Notes: generated by a model not told the origin, from the sequence alone. A DNA stretch of 64,000 bases from CAYNFR01 sp964616755 (GCA_964616755.1 CAZTSI010000012.1:10337-74336); one strand, 5' to 3'. Positions 43,414-53,290 are shown, counted from the stretch's first letter. Numbers and translations are program-made.

Positions 43414-44841
43414 TTAGTAATGACACTTTTGACATTCGAGTCCTCCAATATCTTCTACAGTTATCTTAGACTTGTCTCCCTTGGCTAATTGCTCATGATA
43501 GAGCTCATAACTCTTATAGTAATCGTTGCTGGCAAATTTCACTTCCGTCTGACGGTGACAATTAATACACCATCCCATACTCAAAGGGGCATATTGCGAT
43601 ACAACTTCCATTTCTTCTACTTTCCCGTGACAATCTTGACAAGCCACCTGACCCACAGTAACGTGTTGGGCGTGATTAAAATAAACGTGATCAGGTAAGT
43701 TGTGAATACGCACCCACTCTATCGGACCTTGAATTTGTGATTTTTGCTCATTTGTCAAGGACTTCTTAATTTCCGACCATTGGCTTTGAACAACCTTCTC
43801 ACCTTTTCTATCTAACACCGTAAGCTCTTCATCTTCTAGATATGATTCGGTTATCCACTTCTTGTAAATAGCCTCTATTTCAGACTCGGTTAATTTGTCA
43901 TAATTTTCGATATACTTCCCTGTAATAGGGTCATAACCCACAGAAGCATAAATCTTAGTTAGCTCTGCTGTGCCAAAGTTTGAACCTTTTTGGATCGCAG
44001 AATGGCAGTTCATACATGTGTTAGTAGCTGGAATAACAGCATGCTTAGATCTTCTGGCCCCATCATGACAATACTGACAATCAATACCATTCTCACCCGC
44101 ATGAATAGCATGCGAAAACTTGATAGGTTGATCGGGCTCGTAATTCTGTTGTCTACCCAGTCCAATAGCTCGTGTGACTAAGATGTATGCGCCTATGATA
44201 ATAGCAGCGTAAAGTAAAAAACTCCGCACCCCCTTGGTAAAGATGCTCTGCATTAGACTCTTGTCTTCTAAAACTACTCCATCTTTAGCCGCTGCAATTT
44301 TATTAAGACCAACGATGATTCTAGTAAGAATAATTGCCAAGACCGCTAAAACACCAAAAAGTATATAATACAACCAATTATATTGATTACTTCTATCTTC
44401 TCCCACTACAACGGTAGCAGGACCTGAAGCTAATTTGCCCGCACCAGTGTATTCTTGATCAATATACAGTAGGATAGAACCGATCTCATCATCCGTCAAG
44501 TTAGGATAAGCCGTCATCACAGTAGGCTTATACTCTTCCCATAGGACTGTGGCTCTAGGATGACCTGCCTTTATCATCGCTTGAGAATTACGAATCCAAG
44601 AATACAGGTCTTCAGGAGCAAATTCAGCCCAACGCTCTTGTGACCCACCTAAGGCTGGTCCAGTGGCTTTGCTTTTCATATCCTTATTATGACATGACGC
44701 ACAATAATTTCGGAATAAAGTTTTTCCATTATCCGCCGAAGGCTGAGCACTTAACTGTGCTGCTATCAAAACTAACATAAGCGCGCAAAGCAACTTTTGT
44801 ATAGTTTTAGCAAAAGGCACCATTGAGTAATTTACTTTCAT
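43414..44841 (-). CDS. actA: ACIII subunit ActA, multiheme cytochrome c
   Basis: A 475-residue membrane-anchored cytochrome with six CxxCH heme sites: CASCH near residue 47, then CQYCH, CMNCH, CQDCH, CINCH and CQKCH, the last only one residue from the C-terminus. A signal sequence (LMLVLIAAQLSAQ) starts it; a second hydrophobic helix lies about 158-175 and a third about 203-223. The last five sites are the pentaheme ActA core and the first belongs to an added monoheme domain. ATG 44841 is preferred since a promoter-like element lies upstream of it, inside the longer open frame that begins at 44889. It leads the 15-gene operon. Confidence 0.93.
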   Translation of the reverse strand: MKVNYSMVPFAKTIQKLLCALMLVLIAAQLSAQPSADNGKTLFRNYCASCHNKDMKSKATGPALGGSQERWAEFAPEDLYSWIRNSQAMIKAGHPRATVLWEEYKPTVMTAYPNLTDDEIGSILLYIDQEYTGAGKLASGPATVVVGEDRSNQYNWLYYILFGVLAVLAIILTRIIVGLNKIAAAKDGVVLEDKSLMQSIFTKGVRSFLLYAAIIIGAYILVTRAIGLGRQQNYEPDQPIKFSHAIHAGENGIDCQYCHDGARRSKHAVIPATNTCMNCHSAIQKGSNFGTAELTKIYASVGYDPITGKYIENYDKLTESEIEAIYKKWITESYLEDEELTVLDRKGEKVVQSQWSEIKKSLTNEQKSQIQGPIEWVRIHNLPDHVYFNHAQHVTVGQVACQDCHGKVEEMEVVSQYAPLSMGWCINCHRQTEVKFASNDYYKSYELYHEQLAKGDKSKITVEDIGGLECQKCHY

Positions 44842-44882
44842 AAGGGCCATAAACGCTTTAATTTGCCGCAAAAATAACTCTC

Positions 44883-44890
44883 CAAACATA
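44883..44890 (-). promoter_or_regulatory. Possible -7 element of the respiratory operon
   Basis: On the minus strand TATGTTTG matches TAnnTTTG about 40 bases before the actA ATG. Another match (TATTTTTG, 44869-44876) follows closely. No clear TTTG at the -33 position was seen. Confidence 0.35.
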
Positions 44891-44942
44891 ATTAGTACAG
44901 TCTGATCAATTCGCTATTCTTATTAAGATCGAATACAAATAA

Positions 44943-45737
44943 CTAAATAGATACCATTGCCTTGATATGAGGATGAGGATTGTAGTTTTTAAGCTCAAAA
45001 TCTTCATACAAAAAGCTTTCAATATCTCTTTTACTCCTATCTATTAGCATTTCTGGCAAAGGTCTAGGATCTCTAGTCAATTGCTCAGAAGCTTGCTCTA
45101 TATGATTATTATATAAATGCACATCTCCAAAAGTATGAACAAACTCGCCCGGGGCCAGATCACATACTTGCGCTATCATCATCAACAATAAGGCATAGGA
45201 TGCAATGTTAAAAGGAACACCTAAGAATACGTCTGCCGAACGCTGATATAATTGGCACGAAAGGCGTCCATTGACAACATAAAACTGAAAAAGACAATGA
45301 CACGGCGCAAGAGCCATTTTATGAAGGTCGCCCACATTCCACGCACTAATAATGAGTCTTCTGGAATCCGGGTTATGTTTAATTTGATCAATCACATCTT
45401 GCAATTGATCATAAGTCCTACCGTCAGCACCGACCCAAGAACGCCATTGATGCCCGTAGACAGGGCCTAAATTACCTTCTATATCAGCCCATTCATCCCA
45501 AATCCTGACGCCGTTCTCATTCAAATAAGTCACGTTGGTGTCCCCTTTGATAAACCATAAAAGCTCGTGAATAATAGATTTGAGATGGATTTTCTTGGTA
45601 GTCACTAACGGAAATCCCTCAGAGAGATCGAAGCGCATTTGATACCCAAACACACTAAGCGTGCCAGTGCCAGTTCGATCGGACTTTCGCGATCCATTCT
45701 CAAGGACATAGCGCAGTAAATCATGATATTGCCGCAT
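44943..45737 (-). CDS. thyA: Thymidylate synthase
   Basis: A 264-residue folate-dependent thymidylate synthase that makes dTMP from dUMP. Catalytic C146 is in LAPCHCLFQF, the dUMP-binding QRSADVFLGVPFNIASY is intact, and the folate-binding ends match E. coli ThyA, so the length is exactly that of the E. coli enzyme. It lies upstream of actA on the same strand with about 100 bases between, so read-through is possible though the actA leader has its own promoter-like site. Confidence 0.98.
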   Translation of the reverse strand: MRQYHDLLRYVLENGSRKSDRTGTGTLSVFGYQMRFDLSEGFPLVTTKKIHLKSIIHELLWFIKGDTNVTYLNENGVRIWDEWADIEGNLGPVYGHQWRSWVGADGRTYDQLQDVIDQIKHNPDSRRLIISAWNVGDLHKMALAPCHCLFQFYVVNGRLSCQLYQRSADVFLGVPFNIASYALLLMMIAQVCDLAPGEFVHTFGDVHLYNNHIEQASEQLTRDPRPLPEMLIDRSKRDIESFLYEDFELKNYNPHPHIKAMVSI

Positions 45738-45936
45738 CTCTCAGTATCTGGCGCAAATATGAGTAATAAGATTAATATATCCCAAACAACAGGGCATCAA
45801 ATAAAAGCAAATTACTCACAAATATTATGCACACACCATGAGGGCCTGAAATTAATCTTGATGATTCTCGCAAAAGGAATACCTCCAAAAGTCTTAAGGC
45901 AATTATATTGTGACCTAAAATGGACACATTTGAGGC

Positions 45937-47988
45937 ATGAGTGTTAAACCTTATATTCATAGAGATATTAGTTGGCTAGACTTCAATTATCGGGTGCTTC
46001 AAGAATCCAAGGATAAAACTGTGCCCCTTTTTGAGCGACTTAAGTTCTTAGCTATATATTCCTCCAATCTCGATGAATTCTTTCGAGTACGCGTAGCGAG
46101 TCATCGCCAATTTTTGCGAATGGGCAAGAAAACAGTAAAGGATCTTGGCTTTGAGCCAGCAGACATTTTAAATCAAATATTGGAAATAGTTAATGAACAA
46201 CAGTTAGAGTTTAGCTCGATATTTTTTAAAGATCTAATCCCAGCGTTTAAAAAACAGGGGATTCACATTATCCGAAGGCAAGAAATGTCCAAGGAGCAAG
46301 AAGTCTTTATTCAGGAGTTCTTTACGCAAAATCTATTACCATTCGTGCAGCCCGTCCTACTTATAAAAAATAAGATAAAGCCCTTTCTGAATAATGCCTC
46401 ACTATACCTCACACTACAATTAGAAGATAAAAAAACACAAGAAAGGGTACTCGCACTGGTTAAGGTGCCTTCGGATCACCTCAATCGTTTTGTTGAGTTA
46501 CCTGGAAGCAAAGAAGATGAACACACCATTATTATTCTTGATGACGTGGTTAGGCACACGATGTCGTGGATTTTTCCTGGATACAATATTCTCCAATCCT
46601 ATTCTATAAAACTTACCCGCGATGCGGAATTATATATTGAAGATGAATATTCGGGCGATTTGCTCACTAAAATAAGAGCCAGTGTCGCTAAAAGGCAAAT
46701 TGGTCCTGCCTCCAGATTGGTGTACGATCGCAGCATGCCCAAAGAAGTATTGGCAGAATTAAAAGAGGTCTTTGAATTGTCGAAATTTGATTTACTTCCT
46801 GAAGGACGCTACCATAACAACTTTGATTTTTTTCAATTTCCAAAATTCAACAAAAGCAACCTTTCCGAAAGTGAATGGCCGCCCATTCATATACCCTTAT
46901 TAGAAAACACAGATAGCATTTTTGAACACATCGACAAACGCGATCATCTCATTCATCCACCTTATCATTCCTATGAGTCCGTGATCAATTTTTTTGAAGT
47001 AGCAGCAAAAGACCCTGCAGTATCTCACATTAAAGTTATACAATATCGTGTCGCTGCGCAAAGTCGCATTATGGAGGCTCTCATTAGGGCAGCCGAAGTG
47101 GGTAAGCAAGTGACCGTATTCGTCGAGATTAAGGCACGCTTTGACGAATCGGCTAATATTAATTGGGGCGAACGATTAGCTAATGCGGGTGTCAAAGTAT
47201 ACTGGTCCATACCAGGTATAAAAGTACATGCCAAAATTGCAACGATCATCAGAAAGGAACAAGGCAAAACCCAGTTTTATTCGTATTTCAGTACGGGAAA
47301 TTTTCATGAAAAAACAGCCTTTCTTTATTCTGACGTCGGTCTATTCACAAAAAATCAAAAACTTACGCTTGAAAGCATAAAACTTTTTAACTATTTAGAA
47401 ACTCGAAATGCAGAGGGGATTCAATTTGAGCATTTAGGGGTGGGTCAATTCAATTTAAGAACAATGCTTTCTGAACTAATTGATAATGAAGTTAGAAATG
47501 CCAAAAATGGAAAACCAGCCGGCATAACGATAAAACTCAATAGCTTACAAGATCCAGAGTATATTGATAAACTCTATGATGCAAACAATCATGGAGTAAA
47601 GATTAATCTTATAATCAGAGGACTTTGCTCAATAGCGCCTGGATTGAAAGGGATCAGCCAAAATATTGAAGGGCGAAGTATTGTGGATAAATATTTGGAG
47701 CATGCGCGGATTCTCATTTTTCATAATGATGGAGACCCTAAATATTTCATTTCTTCAGCGGACTGGATGTTTCGAAATTTGAATAGACGCATAGAAATTC
47801 TTACCCCTATTGAAGATCAAAACATTAAAAATCACTTACAACAACTGATTAACCTTCAGCTTGATGATAATGTTAAAGCGCGATCGCTAAATGCCGGCGA
47901 AATCAATAAATACATTGATAATAAAAATCAAATTAGAATTCGCTCTCAATTAGAGACGTACCTTTACATAAAAAGAAATGAACATTAA
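45937..47988 (+). CDS. ppk: Polyphosphate kinase 1
   Basis: A 683-residue PPK1, which makes polyphosphate from ATP. N-terminal SNLDEFFRVRVA, the active-site His segment KVHAKIATIIRK, and HEKTAFLYSDVGLFT are visible, as well as DKYLEHARILIFHND and SADWMFRNLNRRIE of the C-terminal domain. Length normal. purB begins on the next base after its stop, so the two are one transcription unit. It is divergent from thyA with a 200-base gap. Confidence 0.97.
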   Translation: MSVKPYIHRDISWLDFNYRVLQESKDKTVPLFERLKFLAIYSSNLDEFFRVRVASHRQFLRMGKKTVKDLGFEPADILNQILEIVNEQQLEFSSIFFKDLIPAFKKQGIHIIRRQEMSKEQEVFIQEFFTQNLLPFVQPVLLIKNKIKPFLNNASLYLTLQLEDKKTQERVLALVKVPSDHLNRFVELPGSKEDEHTIIILDDVVRHTMSWIFPGYNILQSYSIKLTRDAELYIEDEYSGDLLTKIRASVAKRQIGPASRLVYDRSMPKEVLAELKEVFELSKFDLLPEGRYHNNFDFFQFPKFNKSNLSESEWPPIHIPLLENTDSIFEHIDKRDHLIHPPYHSYESVINFFEVAAKDPAVSHIKVIQYRVAAQSRIMEALIRAAEVGKQVTVFVEIKARFDESANINWGERLANAGVKVYWSIPGIKVHAKIATIIRKEQGKTQFYSYFSTGNFHEKTAFLYSDVGLFTKNQKLTLESIKLFNYLETRNAEGIQFEHLGVGQFNLRTMLSELIDNEVRNAKNGKPAGITIKLNSLQDPEYIDKLYDANNHGVKINLIIRGLCSIAPGLKGISQNIEGRSIVDKYLEHARILIFHNDGDPKYFISSADWMFRNLNRRIEILTPIEDQNIKNHLQQLINLQLDDNVKARSLNAGEINKYIDNKNQIRIRSQLETYLYIKRNEH

Positions 47989-49317
47989 ATGTTAACAGCT
48001 ATATCCCCAATTGATGGTCGCTATGCCAGCAAAACAGAGGTGCTTACTAAGTATTATTCTGAAGCGGCACTTATAGAATATCGGATAAGAGTAGAGATTG
48101 AATATTTTTTATTTCTAAATACCCTAGGTGTTATTTCACTTAACGAAGATGAAGTCAATTCATGTCGAAAATTAGTGAATAATTTTAATATCACAAAGGC
48201 TGAAAGAGTAAAGGAAATAGAGAACATAACTAATCACGATGTAAAAGCTGTAGAATACTTTATTAAAGAAAATCTAAAGCCCTATATCAGTGCTGACTAT
48301 CTTGAATTTGTGCATTTTGGGCTAACTTCTCAAGATATCAATAATACAGCAATGCCCTTAATGATTATTGAAAGTGTGAGGGAGGTAATTTTCCCCCAAT
48401 TGATTCGACTAAAAATTTGTCTAGCCACCATGGCTAACGAATGGAAAGATATACCCATGCTCGCCCACACCCATGGACAGCCTGCCTCACCATCAAGCTT
48501 AGGTAAAGAGTTATATGTTTTTGTAGATCGCTTAGATTTTCAAATTCAGCTCTTAGAAGAATATCAAATGCAAGGAAAATTTGGTGGCGCTACGGGTAAT
48601 TTCAATGCACACAAAATTGCATATCCAGCGATTGATTGGCCAAATATGGCGGATAATTTTTTAAAAAAACTTGGCTTGAATCGACAAAGATGGACGACAC
48701 AAATAGAACATTATGATCACTTAGCCTCATTATTTCAACTATTGGCACGAATAAACACAATCCTTATTGATCTGAGTCGTGACTGTTGGTCATATATCTC
48801 GATGAATTACTTTAGACAACGAGTCAATGCAACTGAAGTAGGTAGTTCTGCAATGCCGCACAAAGTAAATCCCATTGATTTTGAAAATGCAGAGGGCAAT
48901 TTATCTTTGGCGAATAGTACATTTGAATTTCTAGCTGCCAAATTGCCAATTTCAAGACTTCAGCGAGATCTAACGGACAGCACTGTTACTCGTAATATTG
49001 GAGTGCCTATGGCTCATTCGCTTATTGCATATCAAGGTCTTGAAAAGGGACTAAGCAAGCTCTTATTAAATAAAGAAGCCATCCATAATGACCTTACTAA
49101 TGAATGGGCCGTTATTTCCGAAGCTATTCAAACGATCCTGCGCAGAGAAGGCGTAGAGCGCCCTTATGAATTATTGAAAGATTTTTCGAGAGGTAAAGCG
49201 AAACTAAGCAAACAAGACTTCGATAGTTTTATACAATCATTACCTATTTCATCTCAAGTTAAAATAGAGCTTACGCATATTACGCCACATAACTACATAG
49301 GCTATACCCTATCGTAG
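47989..49317 (+). CDS. purB: Adenylosuccinate lyase
   Basis: A 442-residue fumarase/aspartase-superfamily enzyme that acts twice in purine synthesis, on SAICAR and on adenylosuccinate. The signature GSSAMPHKVNPIDFENAEGN and the active-site HTHGQPASPSSLGKEL are visible, and HFGLTSQDINNTAMP. It belongs to the E. coli-like branch. It follows ppk with no gap and is convergent with purM, with about 20 bases between. Confidence 0.97.
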   Translation: MLTAISPIDGRYASKTEVLTKYYSEAALIEYRIRVEIEYFLFLNTLGVISLNEDEVNSCRKLVNNFNITKAERVKEIENITNHDVKAVEYFIKENLKPYISADYLEFVHFGLTSQDINNTAMPLMIIESVREVIFPQLIRLKICLATMANEWKDIPMLAHTHGQPASPSSLGKELYVFVDRLDFQIQLLEEYQMQGKFGGATGNFNAHKIAYPAIDWPNMADNFLKKLGLNRQRWTTQIEHYDHLASLFQLLARINTILIDLSRDCWSYISMNYFRQRVNATEVGSSAMPHKVNPIDFENAEGNLSLANSTFEFLAAKLPISRLQRDLTDSTVTRNIGVPMAHSLIAYQGLEKGLSKLLLNKEAIHNDLTNEWAVISEAIQTILRREGVERPYELLKDFSRGKAKLSKQDFDSFIQSLPISSQVKIELTHITPHNYIGYTLS

Positions 49318-49337
49318 CTTGGATATTTTGATGGCCT

Positions 49338-50513
49338 TTAGCTGAGGTAGATATATTGACCTTTGTTATCTTTAATCGTCAGACGAGTCGATGTACTCGA
49401 CTCCACATGTCCAATTATTTTAGTATCTATTCCGTATCTAGACCCGATTTCGATTAAATTTTTCGCCTGGCTTTCTGTTACGTAACACTCTAATCGATGC
49501 CCCATGTTAAAGACTTCATACATCTCTTGGCGAGAGGTTCTGGATTCTTCTTCAATCAACTGGAAAAGAGGAGGGATATCAAACAACGTATCTTTAATTA
49601 TGTGAACATTCCTAACAAATTTCATCACCTTCGTTTGCCCACCTCCACTACAATGGATCATACCTGCTGGACGGAGACCTTCCTTAAGCATCGTATTAAT
49701 CACTGGCAAATAGGTCCTTGTTGGCGATAAGACTAATTTGCCTAATGGAATTGTCTGTCCCTCTATTGATATGGTGTCCGTCAATTTTTTGGTGCCGGCA
49801 TATACTAGCGAAGGATCAATAGCCGGATCATAACTTTCAGGATACTTAGAGGCATATTCATGGGCAAAAACATCATGACGAGCGCTCGTCAATCCATTGC
49901 TCCCCATGCCCCCATTATAGTTAGATTCATAATGAGCTTTACCATACGAAGCAAAGCCTACGATGACCATGCCCGGTTCTATCTGTATTTCGATGACTTC
50001 CTTTTTTGGTATGCGACCAAACGCCGTAATACCAACATCAATTGTTCTAACTATATCACCGACATCAGCCGTTTCGCCCCCCGCCAATGTTAATTTGACG
50101 CCCTGATTTCCCATCTCCTCAATGAATTCTTGGGTATAGGCTATTATTTCCGCAATCACCTCCCCAGAAATAAGGTGTTTATTGCGCCCAATGGTGCTGC
50201 TGATGATAATGTTATCCGCACAGCCAACACAAGCCATATCGTCAATATTCATAACAATCGCGTCTTGAACAATACCTCTCCAAACACTTATGTCTCCTGT
50301 TTCTTTATAGTAGATATAGGCTAAACTTGTCTTGGAACCCGCTGTGTCAGCATGCATGATATTTACATAAGAACTGTCATTGGCAACTAAGTCAGGCAAA
50401 ATTTTACAAAAAGCATTTGGAAACAAACCTTTCTCTAAGTGCTTAATGGCCTTGTGTACCTCTTCTTTATTAGCTGAGACGCCTCGTGCACTATATTTTG
50501 AGGGATTATTCAT
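49338..50513 (-). CDS. purM: Phosphoribosylformylglycinamidine cyclo-ligase (AIR synthase)
   Basis: A 391-residue AIR synthase-family protein for the fifth step of purine synthesis. Visible are HADTAGSKTSLAYIYY, the metal-binding NIDDMACVGCADN, LAGGETADVGDIV, and the C-terminal GMIHCSGGGQTKVMKF. It is about 40 residues longer than E. coli PurM, as usual for the Bacteroidota form. It is convergent with purB, keeping two purine genes adjacent. Confidence 0.93.
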   Translation of the reverse strand: MNNPSKYSARGVSANKEEVHKAIKHLEKGLFPNAFCKILPDLVANDSSYVNIMHADTAGSKTSLAYIYYKETGDISVWRGIVQDAIVMNIDDMACVGCADNIIISSTIGRNKHLISGEVIAEIIAYTQEFIEEMGNQGVKLTLAGGETADVGDIVRTIDVGITAFGRIPKKEVIEIQIEPGMVIVGFASYGKAHYESNYNGGMGSNGLTSARHDVFAHEYASKYPESYDPAIDPSLVYAGTKKLTDTISIEGQTIPLGKLVLSPTRTYLPVINTMLKEGLRPAGMIHCSGGGQTKVMKFVRNVHIIKDTLFDIPPLFQLIEEESRTSRQEMYEVFNMGHRLECYVTESQAKNLIEIGSRYGIDTKIIGHVESSTSTRLTIKDNKGQYIYLS

Positions 50514-50862
50514 GTCAATCGCGGTAGGTTATAGATCTACCCTCAAAGCTACTATAAGATTAAGAGATCGTTCATTCACATGTTTATTTACTTTAAATTT
50601 TACCTATTCAATCCAATTAAAAGATATAAAATCCCTGATAATGATGTGATTCGACCTACTTAAGAAAAGCCACTGTGGTTGGTTTCTGGCGTTGTAGTGG
50701 TACAGCGCTGTCGCTACCAAGACATAAATCGCGCATTGATAGGTGTTGAGCATATTCTATTCTAAACTTTTATCGATAAAAGACCTTACTAGCTACGTAT
50801 TTACGTTATTAATCCTTTGATTTGTACTTTAGAGGTGGCTCAGCGCTAATTTTGTAAGAAAT
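50514..50862. other. Intergenic gap between purM and bshC
   Basis: Between divergent genes. On the minus strand TAGCTTTG (50544-50551) could be a -7 element for purM, about 30 bases before its ATG. A 16-base perfect palindrome lies at 50767-50782. Nothing else recognised. Confidence 0.5.
50767..50782. promoter_or_regulatory. Perfect 16-base palindrome upstream of bshC
   Basis: CTTTTATCGATAAAAG is self-complementary over its whole length and lies about 80 bases before the bshC ATG. It could be an operator for a dimeric regulator, or chance; no second copy was noticed in the window. Confidence 0.3.
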
Positions 50863-52461
50863 ATGTATCGATCTTCTTTTCTCGGTTTTGATCATGTGCC
50901 TCAGTTTAGTCAAACAGATCGAGCTTATCAATTGCTTGACGAGCGCCTCCATGAATTCTACCGCTTTGTTCCTACAATTGACGGGTTTTCAGCAGCTATC
51001 AACGATAGGTCTAGGTATCGTACAGACAGGAAACTTCTAGTCAACACGCTCAAACTACAATACGCTACGATTCCTTTAGACGAGGCCGTAAAGCTAAATA
51101 TTGATGCATTAGCCCTCAATACTACGTTTACAGTTATTACGGCGCATCAGCCTTCTATTTTGACAGGACCACTTTACTTTATCTATAAAATTTGCAGCGT
51201 TATCAGCTTGAGCAGGAAACTAGAAATAGCTCATCCAGACTTCAAAATCGTCCCTACATTTATCATGGGCGGAGAGGATCATGACTTTGATGAAATCGCT
51301 AACCTACAATTGTACGGTAAAAAATTTAGATGGCATACAGACCAAAAAGGATCCTGTGGTCGAATGAATTTAGATGGCATTAAGGAATTTTTAGATAACG
51401 TGACGCAGGCGTTCGGTTTAACGCCCTTTGCAAATGAATTGAATGAAATGCTACGGCTGGCTTATCGTTCGAGCTCAAGCTATGGAGAGTTTATGATAAG
51501 ACTTGTTAACTCCCTTTTTGGTGAATATGGCCTGGTGATTTTAAACATGGATCACGACGAGCTCAAAAAACCATTTGTAGAATTAGTCATTAAGGATATT
51601 GAAGACGGCATTTCACAAAAAGAAGTGCAACGAACACAACATAAACTCGCGGGTGTAGGATTCAAAAGTCAAGCCTATGTCCGAGAAGTGAATGTGTTTT
51701 ATCTTACTAACGACAGGCATCGGGTGATTGAAACAGAAAATAATAGCTATAGTATTGATAATCATATATTTAGCAAAGAAGAATTATTCACTTTGTTTAG
51801 GAATAATCCTGGAGCTGTTTCTCCCAATGTTATTTTGCGCCCCCTGTACCAAGAGTTCAGCCTTCCGAATATTGCCTATGTAGGTGGCGGAGGAGAACTG
51901 GCTTACTGGCTCGAGAGGAAAAGTCAATTCGAGTCTTTTGGTATTTTTTATCCGATACTGATGCGGCGCGATTCTGTTTTGATCGTGGATCATAAATCAG
52001 CGCATCATATAAGAAAACAAGAATTAGATTATGCACTAATTTTTGAACGAGAAGAGCAGATCATTAATCAACATGCTCTGCAATTATCTACAAAAAATAT
52101 AAGTCTAGAAACATCAAAGCAATCGTTAAAAGACATGTATGATCTTATCGCTTCATTGGCCGTCAGCATTGATCCGACGTTGGGGGCTACGGTGGCCGCT
52201 GAGCATTCAAAGGCCGAAAAAAGTTTGGATTACTTAGAGTATAAAATGCTCAAGGCAGAAAAGGTCAAACATGAAGTTGCGCTTAATAGAATCGTCAAAA
52301 TAAAGCGAGGTCTATTCCCCGAAAATAACAGCCTTCAAGAAAGAGTAGAGAATTTTATCCCTTATTATCTAAAATACGGACGTCAGTGGATTGAAGAATT
52401 GCTCCAGCACTTAGATCCATTAGATCCTCGCTTTAAGATTTTGCAAGAGGAATCGGCATAA
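50863..52461 (+). CDS. bshC: Bacillithiol biosynthesis cysteine-adding enzyme BshC
   Basis: A 532-residue BshC, which adds Cys to GlcN-malate in the last step of bacillithiol synthesis. Conserved blocks are ITAHQPSILTGPLYFIYK, FIMGGEDHDFDEIANLQLY and VILRPLYQEFSLPNIAYVGG, ending with the coiled-coil C-terminal domain and RVENFIPYYLKYG. It implies that this organism uses bacillithiol as its low-molecular-weight thiol. BshA and BshB are not in the window. Its 3' end overlaps accD by 29 bases on the opposite strand. Confidence 0.96.
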   Translation: MYRSSFLGFDHVPQFSQTDRAYQLLDERLHEFYRFVPTIDGFSAAINDRSRYRTDRKLLVNTLKLQYATIPLDEAVKLNIDALALNTTFTVITAHQPSILTGPLYFIYKICSVISLSRKLEIAHPDFKIVPTFIMGGEDHDFDEIANLQLYGKKFRWHTDQKGSCGRMNLDGIKEFLDNVTQAFGLTPFANELNEMLRLAYRSSSSYGEFMIRLVNSLFGEYGLVILNMDHDELKKPFVELVIKDIEDGISQKEVQRTQHKLAGVGFKSQAYVREVNVFYLTNDRHRVIETENNSYSIDNHIFSKEELFTLFRNNPGAVSPNVILRPLYQEFSLPNIAYVGGGGELAYWLERKSQFESFGIFYPILMRRDSVLIVDHKSAHHIRKQELDYALIFEREEQIINQHALQLSTKNISLETSKQSLKDMYDLIASLAVSIDPTLGATVAAEHSKAEKSLDYLEYKMLKAEKVKHEVALNRIVKIKRGLFPENNSLQERVENFIPYYLKYGRQWIEELLQHLDPLDPRFKILQEESA

Positions 52462-53290
52462 GAGATAAGAGATCATCAAGTTTATTTTTCAATGTTCTCC
52501 TATTGACCACCATATCTAGGAAACCCTTTTCTAGCAAAAACTCCGCAGTCTGAAACCCTTCGGGTAAATCGCGTTTGATCGTTTCCTTAATAACCCTCGG
52601 CCCGGCGAAGCCAATCAAGGTTCCTGGTTCGGACATGTTAATATCACCTAGCATAGCGTATGACGCCGTCACTCCCCCAGTCGTCGGATCCGTCAAAAGA
52701 GAAATATAAGGTATCTTATTTCGGCTGAGTTGTGCAAGCTTAGTGGTTGTCTTTGCCAACTGCATTAATGAAAAAGCTGATTCCATCATCCGTGCACCTC
52801 CACTTTTAGAAATAATCAACAAAGGCGCTTTATGCTCTATACAGTAATCTACGGCTCGAGCAATCTTTTCACCTACAACACTTCCCATAGACCCGCCGAT
52901 AAAGGAGAAATCCATGGCTGCTACAACTAAGCTATTCTTATTGATTCGTCCTACTGCCACACTCAAAGCGTCATTCAAAGATGTTTGTGCCCTAGCTGAT
53001 TTGAGACGTTCGTCATATGACTTCACATCTTTAAACTCTAAAAAATTATAGCTGTATATATCTTCGAAGAGCAATTTATAGCGACTTCCAAATAAGATAT
53101 TAAAATAATCGTGCGAGCCTATCCGAAAATGATTCTCACAATTAGGGCAGACAAATATGGCCTTTTCAATCTCTAAAATAGTAAATGTGCCCCCGCATGG
53201 CTTGCACTTCTGCCAAAAGCCGTCAGGAACTTCCTTTTTTTCTTGCGTGGATGTTTGAATACCCTCTTTAAGTCGTTTGAACCAACCCAT
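52433..53290 (-). CDS. accD: Acetyl-CoA carboxylase carboxyltransferase subunit beta
   Basis: A 285-residue AccD for the first step of fatty acid synthesis. An N-terminal zinc ribbon has C29, C32, C48 and C51. The crotonase-like core contains GGSMGSVVGEKIARA, SKSGGARMMESAFSLMQ and LTDPTTGGVTASYAMLGD. It overlaps the convergent bshC end by 29 bases. About 190 bases separate it from hemE upstream on the same strand. Confidence 0.97.
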   Translation of the reverse strand: MGWFKRLKEGIQTSTQEKKEVPDGFWQKCKPCGGTFTILEIEKAIFVCPNCENHFRIGSHDYFNILFGSRYKLLFEDIYSYNFLEFKDVKSYDERLKSARAQTSLNDALSVAVGRINKNSLVVAAMDFSFIGGSMGSVVGEKIARAVDYCIEHKAPLLIISKSGGARMMESAFSLMQLAKTTTKLAQLSRNKIPYISLLTDPTTGGVTASYAMLGDINMSEPGTLIGFAGPRVIKETIKRDLPEGFQTAEFLLEKGFLDMVVNRRTLKNKLDDLLSLMPIPLAKS

